From contig JAILAD010000048.1 of NCBI GenBank assembly GCA_024681795.1, forward strand, positions 1 to 35,245: a DNA stretch of 35,245 bases. The letters are read 5' to 3'. Below are positions 25,546-31,630 of the stretch, in pieces. Both the position numbers and the translations under genes were made by a program. The notes under the pieces were generated by a model. The model was not told the DNA's origin. It saw nothing but the letters and a program-made list of their open reading frames with translations, and made no database searches. Position 1 is the first letter of the stretch. Each line of letters starts with the position of its first letter. This stretch comes from Lachnospiraceae bacterium. GTDB lineage: Bacteria > Bacillota > Clostridia > Lachnospirales > Lachnospiraceae.

Positions 25546-25574
25546 TTGATTTTGTTTGGGAAAAATGCTATTCT
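25546..25574 (+). promoter_or_regulatory. Promoter of the purO-purH pair
   Basis: TTGATT (25546-25551), a 17-bp spacer and TATTCT (25569-25574), with TGC just before the -10 box, form an extended -10 promoter. No purine riboswitch or PurR-type box was recognised in the 90-base leader. Confidence 0.6.
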
Positions 25575-25663
25575 ATTTGTGTATGTGTTTTTCAGTCGGC
25601 GATGAAAAAACCGGAGAAAAAACAAAAAGAAAACTGCGATTTTTAAGGCAAAAGGAGAGCGCT

Positions 25664-26377
25664 ATGGAAAAAAGATCACTTGCAGCAGAACTTGGCAAAA
25701 ATGCGTATCCCGGCAGAGGCATCGTAATCGGTAAATCCGAGGACGGCAAATCTGCGGTATGCGCATATTTTATTATGGGAAGAAGTACGAATTCCAGAAA
25801 CCGTGTATTCGTGGAAGAAGGAAAGGGAATCCGTACCGAGGCTTTCGATCCTTCCAAGATGGAAGACCCGTCCCTGATTATTTATGCACCGGTCAGAGTT
25901 CTCGGAAACAAGACCATTGTTACCAACGGCGACCAGACCGATACGATTTATGAGGGAATGGACAAGCAGCTTACGTTTGAGCAGAGCTTAAGAAGCCGTG
26001 AATTTGAGCCGGATGCTCCCAATCTGACTCCGAGAATTTCAGGAATTATGCATGTAGAGAACGGAAATTACAGTTACGCAATGTCCATCTTAAAATCCGA
26101 TGCCGGAAGAGACAGTGCATGCAACCGCTTTACTTTTGCTTATGAGAAACCGTTTGCGGGCGAGGGACGTTTCATCCACACTTATATGGGTGACGGAAAT
26201 CCCCTTCCTTCCTTCGAAGGAGAGCCGGAATGGGTAGATATCAGGGGAAATATTGATGAATTTACCGAACTTGTATGGAAGAACTTAAATGAGGATAACA
26301 AGGTTTCCCTCTTTGTTCGTTTCATCGATATCGAAACCGGAAAATACGAAACAAGAATCTGCAACAAGAATCAGTAA
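25664..26377 (+). CDS. purO: IMP cyclohydrolase, PurO-like
   Basis: IMP cyclohydrolase closes the ring of FAICAR to give IMP, the last step of purine synthesis. The 237-residue product belongs to the PurO-type family (IMP_cyclohyd), first known from archaea and unrelated to the N-terminal domain of bifunctional PurH. The start contains the family-like NAYPGRGIVIG and a conserved YFIMGRS-x-NSRNRV stretch (about residues 28-44). Start ATG 25664 follows AAAGGAG; in-frame codons upstream lack an RBS and a family match. The neighbouring gene encodes the stand-alone AICAR transformylase that makes its substrate, so the two steps performed by one fused PurH in most bacteria are split over two adjacent genes here. 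Confidence 0.9.
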   Translation: MEKRSLAAELGKNAYPGRGIVIGKSEDGKSAVCAYFIMGRSTNSRNRVFVEEGKGIRTEAFDPSKMEDPSLIIYAPVRVLGNKTIVTNGDQTDTIYEGMDKQLTFEQSLRSREFEPDAPNLTPRISGIMHVENGNYSYAMSILKSDAGRDSACNRFTFAYEKPFAGEGRFIHTYMGDGNPLPSFEGEPEWVDIRGNIDEFTELVWKNLNEDNKVSLFVRFIDIETGKYETRICNKNQ

Positions 26378-26447
26378 TGTCAGTATAAGGACAGTATAAA
26401 AGCAATATAAAATAAAAAACGGTATATAAATCAGGAAAGGAAACGAG

Positions 26448-27626
26448 ATGAAAGAATTAGAATTAAAATACGGCTGCAATCCCAACCAGAAGCCTTCCAA
26501 AATTTTTGTTAACGACGGCAGGGAACTTCCCATCGAAGTTCTTTGCGGAAAACCCGGATATATCAATTTTATGGATGCATTTAACGGCTGGCAGCTTGTG
26601 AAAGAATTAAAGAAGGCAACCGGACTTCCCGCTGCAACTTCCTTTAAACACGTATCTCCCGCAGGTGCCGCAGTGGGACTTCCTTTAACCGATACACTGG
26701 CAAAAATCTACTGGGTGGACGATCTCGGTGAACTTTCGCCCCTGGCATGTGCGTATGCAAGAGCAAGAGGCGCGGACAGAATGTCTTCCTTCGGCGATTT
26801 TATTGCATTATCCGATGTCTGCGATGTTTCCACCGCGAAGATTATCAAAAGAGAAGTATCCGACGGTGTCATTGCTCCCGGATATGAGCCCGAAGCACTG
26901 GAAATCCTTTCCTCCAAAAAGGGCGGAAAGTACAACGTAATTAAAATTGACGAAAATTACATGCCGGCTCCGCTGGAACACAAGGATGTTTACGGAATCA
27001 CTTTTGAACAGGGCAGAAATGAGTTTAAGATTGACAAAGAGCTTCTTACCAATGTCGTTACTGCAAATAAGGAGATTCCCGAACTTGCACAGATTGACTT
27101 AATCATCTCCTTAATTACCTTAAAATATACACAGTCCAATTCCGTATGCTATGCAAAGGGCGGCCAGGCAATCGGTATCGGTGCCGGACAGCAGTCCAGA
27201 ATCCACTGCACCCGTCTGGCGGGTTCCAAGGCTGATAACTGGATGCTTCGCCAGAGCCCGAAGGTATTGGGGCTTCAGTTTGTAGACGGAATCGGAAGAG
27301 CGGACAGAGACAATGCAATTGATGTATATATCGGTGAGGAGTATGAGGATGTGCTTGCGGAAGGCAAGTGGCAGACCATTTTCAAGGTAAAACCCGAAGT
27401 CTTCACAAGAGAAGAAAAGAGAGCATGGCTTGATACCATGGAAGACGTTGCACTCGGTTCGGATGCATTCTTCCCCTTCGGTGACAACATCGAGCGTGCT
27501 AAGAAGAGCGGTGTAAAATATATCGCAGAGCCGGGCGGATCCGTACGTGACGATCAGGTAATCGAAACTGCCGATAAGTACGGAATGGCAATGGCATTTA
27601 CCGGAATGAGATTATTCCATCATTAA
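26448..27626 (+). CDS. purH: AICAR transformylase (PurH formyltransferase domain only)
   Basis: The enzyme transfers a formyl group from 10-formyltetrahydrofolate to AICAR to give FAICAR. The 392-residue product corresponds to the C-terminal transformylase domain of bifunctional PurH (about 510-530 residues). It has [10 protein letters not shown] near the start, [16 protein letters not shown] near 40, SFKHVSPAG near 65 and [26 protein letters not shown] near 220-245. The missing N-terminal cyclohydrolase domain is supplied by the preceding PurO-type gene, 70 bases upstream and in the same orientation. Start ATG 26448 follows AAAGGAAACGAG. No terminator is visible after it; the next feature is the box array before azlC. 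Confidence 0.93.
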   Translation: MKELELKYGCNPNQKPSKIFVNDGRELPIEVLCGKPGYINFMDAFNGWQLVKELKKATGLPAATSFKHVSPAGAAVGLPLTDTLAKIYWVDDLGELSPLACAYARARGADRMSSFGDFIALSDVCDVSTAKIIKREVSDGVIAPGYEPEALEILSSKKGGKYNVIKIDENYMPAPLEHKDVYGITFEQGRNEFKIDKELLTNVVTANKEIPELAQIDLIISLITLKYTQSNSVCYAKGGQAIGIGAGQQSRIHCTRLAGSKADNWMLRQSPKVLGLQFVDGIGRADRDNAIDVYIGEEYEDVLAEGKWQTIFKVKPEVFTREEKRAWLDTMEDVALGSDAFFPFGDNIERAKKSGVKYIAEPGGSVRDDQVIETADKYGMAMAFTGMRLFHH

Positions 27627-27641
27627 TACCGTTACAGAATG

Positions 27642-27728
27642 GTTTACATAAGCGATATAGAGTTAACATAAAATCCGATGCCTGCACATTTGATTATTGG
27701 TTGACATAATGTAAAATAGTTAACATAA
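27642..27728. promoter_or_regulatory. Phased array of GTTWACATAA boxes upstream of azlC
   Basis: Four direct copies start at 27642 (GTTTACATAA), 27662 (GTTAACATAA), 27700 (GTTGACATAA) and 27719 (GTTAACATAA). A weak fifth at about 27682 keeps only the ACAT core. The ACAT cores are 20, 20, 18 and 19 bp apart, so all lie on nearly the same face of the helix. The copy at 27700 contains TTGACA, which could be the -35 box of azlC (CATAAA 17 bp later). This looks like a cooperative operator array for an unidentified regulator. Confidence 0.6.
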
Positions 27729-27745
27729 AATGCAATAATAAGAAT

Positions 27746-27776
27746 GACCGTAAGAGGGCGACTTCTTACGGTCTTT
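27746..27776 (+). other. 10-bp hairpin in the azlC leader, attenuator-like
   Basis: GACCGTAAGA (27746-27755) pairs perfectly with TCTTACGGTC (27764-27773) around an 8-base loop and is followed by TTTG. The stem is strong, but the T-tract is only three long. It may act as an attenuator between the promoter array and azlC. Confidence 0.6.
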
Positions 27777-27803
27777 GACTGCAGAGGATACAGGAAAGAA
27801 GAT

Positions 27804-28535
27804 ATGAAAGAATTTAAGAGAGGATTTGTGGACGGTATTCCGATCGGACTCGGATATTTATCCGTTTCCGTCACATTCGGAATTATGGCAGTTACAAGCG
27901 GGCTGTCGGTCTGGCAGGCCGTTCTGATTTCCATGACGAATGTGACTTCGGCAGGGCAGTTTGCCGGAATTACGGTAATGCTGAGTGCCGGATCCCTGAT
28001 TGAAATGGCCTTGACCCAGTTGGTCATAAATTCCCGCTATGCCTTGATGTCACTGTCTTTGACACAAAAAGTCGACCATAGTTTCAATACCCCGATGCGA
28101 ATGATTTTCGGTGCCTTCCATACCGATGAGATTTATGCCGTGGCAGTGGGACAGGAAAAGAAATACGGGACTCTGTATTTTTTCGGTCTGATGTCGGCTC
28201 CTTATATCGGATGGTCTTTGGGAACTTTTCTGGGCGCCGGACTCGGTGAATTTCTGCCGCCGATTCTTTCCAAAGCACTTTCCGTTGCATTATACGGAAT
28301 GTTTATTGCAATCGTAATTCCTCAGATGAAGAAGTCCGGAAAAGTGACCGTCATTGTTCTGCTTGCGGTTGCGTTGAAATTTGCAATGACCTATACGCCG
28401 GTGCTGAATAAAGTGTCCGAAGGCTTTTCCATCATTATCTGTTCTGTAGTTGCATCTCTGGTCGGTGCGGCATTTTTCCCGATAAAGGAGAATGATCCGG
28501 AAGGGGAAGGCGGAAGAAATGAGGTGAGAGCATGA
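27804..28535 (+). CDS. azlC: AzlC-family branched-chain amino acid exporter, large subunit
   Basis: AzlC works with AzlD to export branched-chain amino acids or their analogues, as YgaZ-YgaH (BrnFE-like) do. The 243-residue product has the family start FKRGFVDGIPIGLGYLSVSVTFG and about six to seven membrane helices, with the polar NSRYALMSLSL segment near residue 75. Start ATG 27804 follows AGGAAAG by six bases. An in-frame ATG at 27744 would translate through the leader hairpin, lacks an RBS and is rejected. The gene overlaps azlD by four bases. Upstream lie a phased box array and a strong hairpin, so expression is probably tightly controlled. Confidence 0.93.
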   Translation: MKEFKRGFVDGIPIGLGYLSVSVTFGIMAVTSGLSVWQAVLISMTNVTSAGQFAGITVMLSAGSLIEMALTQLVINSRYALMSLSLTQKVDHSFNTPMRMIFGAFHTDEIYAVAVGQEKKYGTLYFFGLMSAPYIGWSLGTFLGAGLGEFLPPILSKALSVALYGMFIAIVIPQMKKSGKVTVIVLLAVALKFAMTYTPVLNKVSEGFSIIICSVVASLVGAAFFPIKENDPEGEGGRNEVRA

Positions 28536-28855
28536 GCCTGACTTCGTTTTTCTGTTATCTTGCTACCATGGTAATCGTAACCTATCTAATCCGTGTGATT
28601 CCCTTCGTCTGCATGCGTAAGGAAGTGAAGAATGTTTTTTTCAAGTCCTTTCTCGGATACATTCCCGTTACCGTGCTTGCGGTAATGACAATTCCTGCGA
28701 TTTTGTCTTCGACCGGAAATTTCTTTTCCGCGCTGGCGGGACTGGTTGTGGGAATTATCGTTGCCTGGTTTGAAAAAGGGCTTCTGGTTGTTGCACTGTC
28801 GTCCTGCGGTGCGGTGCTTGTTGTGGAACTGATTTTGAAGTACCTGGTACATTAA
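28532..28855 (+). CDS. azlD: AzlD-family branched-chain amino acid exporter, small subunit
   Basis: The 107-residue protein has four hydrophobic segments (about 5-22, 37-57, 62-80 and 85-105) and the AzlD pattern TYLIRVIPFVCMRKEV near residues 17-32. It is the small partner of AzlC. It starts inside the azlC stop (ATGA), after GAGGTGAG, so the two are made in fixed ratio. No standard terminator follows; instead a cluster of short palindromes lies at 28857-28912. Confidence 0.92.
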   Translation: MSLTSFFCYLATMVIVTYLIRVIPFVCMRKEVKNVFFKSFLGYIPVTVLAVMTIPAILSSTGNFFSALAGLVVGIIVAWFEKGLLVVALSSCGAVLVVELILKYLVH

Positions 28856-28856
28856 C

Positions 28857-28912
28857 AACCGCAACGGTGCCTGACCGTAATGGTGCCTGACCCCATTACA
28901 ACCGTAACGGTT
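28857..28912. repeat. Cluster of nested palindromes with GGTGCCTGACC direct repeats
   Basis: Two GGTGCCTGACC copies (28866-28876 and 28882-28892) are 16 bp apart. GTAATGG (28877-28883) and CCATTAC (28893-28899) form a 7-bp inverted repeat around the second copy. The block is flanked by AACCGCAACGGT (28857-28868) and the palindrome AACCGT-A-ACGGTT (28900-28912). There is no T-tract. It may be a small dispersed repeat or a transcript-end hairpin. Confidence 0.7.
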
Positions 28913-28961
28913 CTCTGTTTTACCGATTATTCTGTTATGGTGAAGAAAAACTGAAAAAAGA

Positions 28962-28990
28962 CGGACAAATAACAGGTTATATGGTATAAT
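28962..28990 (+). promoter_or_regulatory. Promoter of the lipoprotein pair
   Basis: CGGACA (28962-28967), a 17-bp spacer and TATAAT (28985-28990), with TGG before the -10 box, form an extended -10 promoter. The leader is about 80 bases. Confidence 0.65.
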
Positions 28991-29077
28991 ATTTTGTTGT
29001 TGCGTGGGCCGGGTATTGCATTCCCCATCTTACGTGAAAAAGATGTGACTCTGATTCTTGGAAGGATTTAATTAATC

Positions 29078-30133
29078 ATGAAAAAAAGAATTTCCTTACT
29101 AATAGCTTTTTTGGCTCTTGCCCTTGTTTTTCCGGGGTGTCAGAAAAATAACGGTGTATATGACATTACGACCATCAATATGGATAAATATATGACTCTC
29201 GGCGAGTATAAGGGAATTACCGTGGATTACGTACCGAAGGAAGTCACGGATGAGGCGGTGGAAGAAAAGGTTCGGACCTTACTTATCGCAAATTCAGAGA
29301 AAATTGCAATTAAAGAAGGAACCGCAAAAAAGGGAGATCTGGTAAACGTCAATTATGTCGGATATAAGGATGATGTTCCGTTCGACGGCGGTACGGCAAA
29401 CAGCCAGAATATCAGAATCGGCGCGGGAAATTACATTCCCGGTTTCGAGGATGCAATCATCGGATTAACGCCCGGTGAAACTGCGGAAGCACCGATGACA
29501 TTTCCGGCGGATTATTCCAATGCCGAGCTTGCGGGACAGGATGTCGTATTCACCATTACTTTGAATTTCATCTATCCGGAATTAACGGATGAAACCGTGG
29601 CGCAGATGGAAAGCGGCTTGTATAAGACAAAAGATCAATTTTTGGATTATGCAAGAGTGGCTGTGGAACAGGAAATTAAAGATAGCAGCCAATCTGCGAT
29701 TACTTCACTTGCATTTGAAAAAATTCTGGAAAATTCCACCTTTAAGGAAATTCCCGAAGTGGTAAGAGAAAACCAGAAAGCGGATCTTGAAAAGAAATAT
29801 GCACCTGCCATTGAAGGAGGTGCGGGTGGTCTTGATTCCGTAATCCAATACCTGTACGGCTGTTCCGCTGATGAACTGATTGAAGTGTATTCCAAGCAGC
29901 GTATGGCAATACAGGCAATTGCAAAGAATGAGGGAATCACCGTAACCGATGAGGAACTGAATGCCAGACTGGAAGAGGTAGGTGCCATGTATGGTATGGA
30001 CGGAGAAAATTACCTTAAGGTAAACGAGATTACCAAAGAGAAGTTCAAGGAACTGATGATCAGTGAAAAGGTTCAGAAGTTTATTTACGAGAATACCAAT
30101 ACGGCCAAACCGGGAGACGGAAACGCAGAATAA
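29078..30133 (+). CDS. Trigger-factor-like FKBP peptidyl-prolyl isomerase lipoprotein
   Basis: The 351-residue product has a type II signal peptide (KKR start, hydrophobic core, lipobox FPGC with C21). An FKBP-type isomerase domain spans about 84-166 (KKGDLVNVNYVGY, then GAGNYIPGFEDAIIGL-x-PGE). A helical region at about 168-345 resembles the C-terminal chaperone domain of trigger factor. The ribosome-binding domain of trigger factor is missing and replaced by the lipoprotein signal, so it is inferred to act outside the membrane as a folding helper. Start ATG 29078 follows GGAAGGA. The next gene, a TPR lipoprotein, begins one base after its stop. It is distinct from the cytoplasmic tig gene, which is not in the window. 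Confidence 0.88.
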   Translation: MKKRISLLIAFLALALVFPGCQKNNGVYDITTINMDKYMTLGEYKGITVDYVPKEVTDEAVEEKVRTLLIANSEKIAIKEGTAKKGDLVNVNYVGYKDDVPFDGGTANSQNIRIGAGNYIPGFEDAIIGLTPGETAEAPMTFPADYSNAELAGQDVVFTITLNFIYPELTDETVAQMESGLYKTKDQFLDYARVAVEQEIKDSSQSAITSLAFEKILENSTFKEIPEVVRENQKADLEKKYAPAIEGGAGGLDSVIQYLYGCSADELIEVYSKQRMAIQAIAKNEGITVTDEELNARLEEVGAMYGMDGENYLKVNEITKEKFKELMISEKVQKFIYENTNTAKPGDGNAE

Positions 30134-30134
30134 T

Positions 30135-31202
30135 ATGCATAACAAACGTTTAAAACAACTGAAAAAGAGAATCGCAGCTGCAGGCCTGATCGTGGGGCTC
30201 TCTCTTTTTGCGGCCTGCTCTTCAAAAGAAGGGAACAAGACCAAAGAAGGAATCCAAAGCATTCAGGCGGGTGATTTTGAAGGGGCATTTACCCTGTTTG
30301 AGGAAGCAGAGGCGGAAAAGGAGAATCCGGTTTACCTAAATCGGGGAATCGGCCTTGCATATATGGGACAGAACCAATACGACCTTGCGCTGGAAAGCTT
30401 TGAAAAAGCACTTGCTGCAGACGGCTCCGTTCCCGGTGACGTGGATTATGATATCAATTACTATATCGGAGTCTGCTTCTATAAACTCGGACGGTATGAA
30501 GATGCCAAAGCGAGATTTGATGCGATTCTGGCACTTCGGGAAAAAGACGTGGATGCATATGTGGAACGCGGAACCGTTTTGCTTGCACTGGATCAAAAGG
30601 ACGAAGCCATTGCCGATTTTAACAAAGCAGTGGAACTTTCTCCAAAGGATTACGGCCTGTTTATCGATATCTACTGTATTTTAAGTGAAGCCGGTGAACG
30701 AACTACAGGAGCGTCGTATCTTCAGAACGCAGTGGATTCCGGGGATAAAAAAATGCCGGATTATGACAAGGGAAGACTGTATTTTTATCTGGAGGATTAC
30801 AGTAATGCCCGCGATTTTCTCGAAAAGGCCAAAGGAAGCGGAAACGGCTCGGAAGAACTGATTCTTCTTTTGGGACAGTGTTATGAGAATTTAAACGACC
30901 GGAACTATGCAATTACGGTTTATCAAAGCTACCTTGCAACCGGACAGTCCAAGGCGGTTTATAACCAGATGGGAATGTGTTATGCGGCTACGGGAGATTA
31001 TGAAAATGCCCTTGCTGCTTTCCAGAACGGGATCGGACTTTCCGACCTGGCTTTTGATCAGGAACTTCGGTTCAATGAGATTGTGGCATATGAGAAACTG
31101 GGAAATCCCGTGAAGGCAAAGGAACTTATGACTTCTTATATTCAGGATTATCCGAATGATGAGGTGGCCCAGAGAGAGTATCAGTTCCTGAAAACCAGAT
31201 AA
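30135..31202 (+). CDS. TPR-repeat lipoprotein
   Basis: The 355-residue protein starts with a basic segment, a hydrophobic core and the lipobox LFAAC (C28), so it is probably a lipoprotein on the outer face of the membrane. The rest is mainly tetratricopeptide repeats: clear units lie at about residues 70-105, 110-145, 147-180 and 255-320 (patterns such as NQYDLALESFEKALA, GRYEDAKARFDAIL, DEAIADFNKAVEL and GDYENALAAFQNG). TPR proteins bind partner proteins. ATG 30135 is one base after the upstream stop; a longer frame starting at 30063 overlaps the previous gene and puts the signal peptide inside, so it is rejected. Its position with the isomerase suggests both serve extracytoplasmic folding or assembly. 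Confidence 0.88.
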   Translation: MHNKRLKQLKKRIAAAGLIVGLSLFAACSSKEGNKTKEGIQSIQAGDFEGAFTLFEEAEAEKENPVYLNRGIGLAYMGQNQYDLALESFEKALAADGSVPGDVDYDINYYIGVCFYKLGRYEDAKARFDAILALREKDVDAYVERGTVLLALDQKDEAIADFNKAVELSPKDYGLFIDIYCILSEAGERTTGASYLQNAVDSGDKKMPDYDKGRLYFYLEDYSNARDFLEKAKGSGNGSEELILLLGQCYENLNDRNYAITVYQSYLATGQSKAVYNQMGMCYAATGDYENALAAFQNGIGLSDLAFDQELRFNEIVAYEKLGNPVKAKELMTSYIQDYPNDEVAQREYQFLKTR

Positions 31203-31278
31203 TCCGCAAAATAAACCGTTTTTTGGGACGGATATCGGTGCATTGTTAAAAAATAAACTATATATAGTTAAAATTTTT

Positions 31279-31329
31279 CCTCTTTTTTCTGAATGACCAC
31301 CATATATGGTAGTCAAAAGAGAAAAGAGG
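31279..31329. repeat. 51-bp imperfect palindrome between the TPR gene and nrdD
   Basis: The outer arms at 31279-31290 and 31318-31329 pair over 12 positions (one G-U). They enclose a small internal loop, a 4-bp TGAC/GTCA stem, one mismatch and the perfect 12-bp palindrome ACCATATATGGT (31299-31310). No long T-tract follows on the plus strand. It could be a bidirectional terminator, a protein site or a tiny mobile-type repeat. In the 31203-31630 gap it lies upstream of the nrdD control region. Confidence 0.75.
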
Positions 31330-31336
31330 ATTTCTG

Positions 31337-31431
31337 TTTTATGGTAACTAAAATACCTGTAAAAGCCATAAAATCAATGGTTTTCTGACGTTTACCAACC
31401 AAGTCAATAGAATTTTATGTAAACTAAAATA
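31337..31431. repeat. Two 19-bp direct repeats upstream of nrdD
   Basis: TTTTATGGTAACTAAAATA (31337-31355) and TTTTATGTAAACTAAAATA (31413-31431) match at 17 of 19 positions and start 76 bp apart. The reverse complement of the second contains GTTTACATAA, the same box as the array before azlC. Confidence 0.7.
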
Positions 31432-31440
31432 AAGTAAAAA

Positions 31441-31488
31441 CCACAATATCTTGTATGTTAAATCAAGATTTATCATAATATCTTGTGT
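31441..31488. promoter_or_regulatory. Two tandem NrdR boxes
   Basis: Box 1 (31441-31456) and box 2 (31473-31488) share AATATCTTGT and each match the NrdR consensus (ACAC, W-AT-rich core, GTGT) at about 13 of 16 positions. Their centres are 32 bp apart, three helical turns, which is the usual spacing for the pair of boxes bound by the dATP/ATP-sensing repressor NrdR. Confidence 0.85.
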
Positions 31489-31495
31489 TTTGATG

Positions 31496-31524
31496 TTGAC
31501 ATTGAAACGGGGCGGTGCTACAAT
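31496..31524 (+). promoter_or_regulatory. Promoter of nrdD, TTGACA-17-TACAAT
   Basis: A perfect -35 box (31496-31501), a 17-bp spacer and TACAAT (31519-31524), with TGC before the -10 box. The roughly 100-base leader holds a compact CGCCGT-AA-ACGGCG hairpin just after the start and a tandem duplication at 31571-31590. Confidence 0.85.
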
Positions 31525-31570
31525 GGTTTCAATCGCCGTAAACGGCGGTTTATTATCCCCGGAATTACAA

Positions 31571-31590
31571 AATTGAGGGTAATTGAGGGT
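31571..31590. repeat. 10-bp tandem duplication in the nrdD leader
   Basis: AATTGAGGGT occurs twice in direct succession (31571-31580 and 31581-31590). Each copy contains GAGGGT, which looks like a ribosome binding site, but the true RBS is GGGAGGAG near 31616. Confidence 0.9.
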
Positions 31591-31630
31591 AATAAAATCA
31601 CGGAATCGCGTAATTGGGAGGAGAGACAAG

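Noticed and set aside
27642..27728. BirA (biotin repressor) operator before azlC
   Set aside because: BirA reads an inverted pair of TTGTWAAC-type arms about 15 bp apart; here the boxes are direct repeats and no biotin gene is nearby.
30063..30134. N-terminal extension of the TPR lipoprotein
   Set aside because: It overlaps the end of the isomerase gene and would place the lipoprotein signal peptide internally.
31583..31630. N-terminal extension of NrdD from an upstream ATG
   Set aside because: The extra 16 residues include the RBS region of the better start at 31631, and the ATP-cone begins right after that start.
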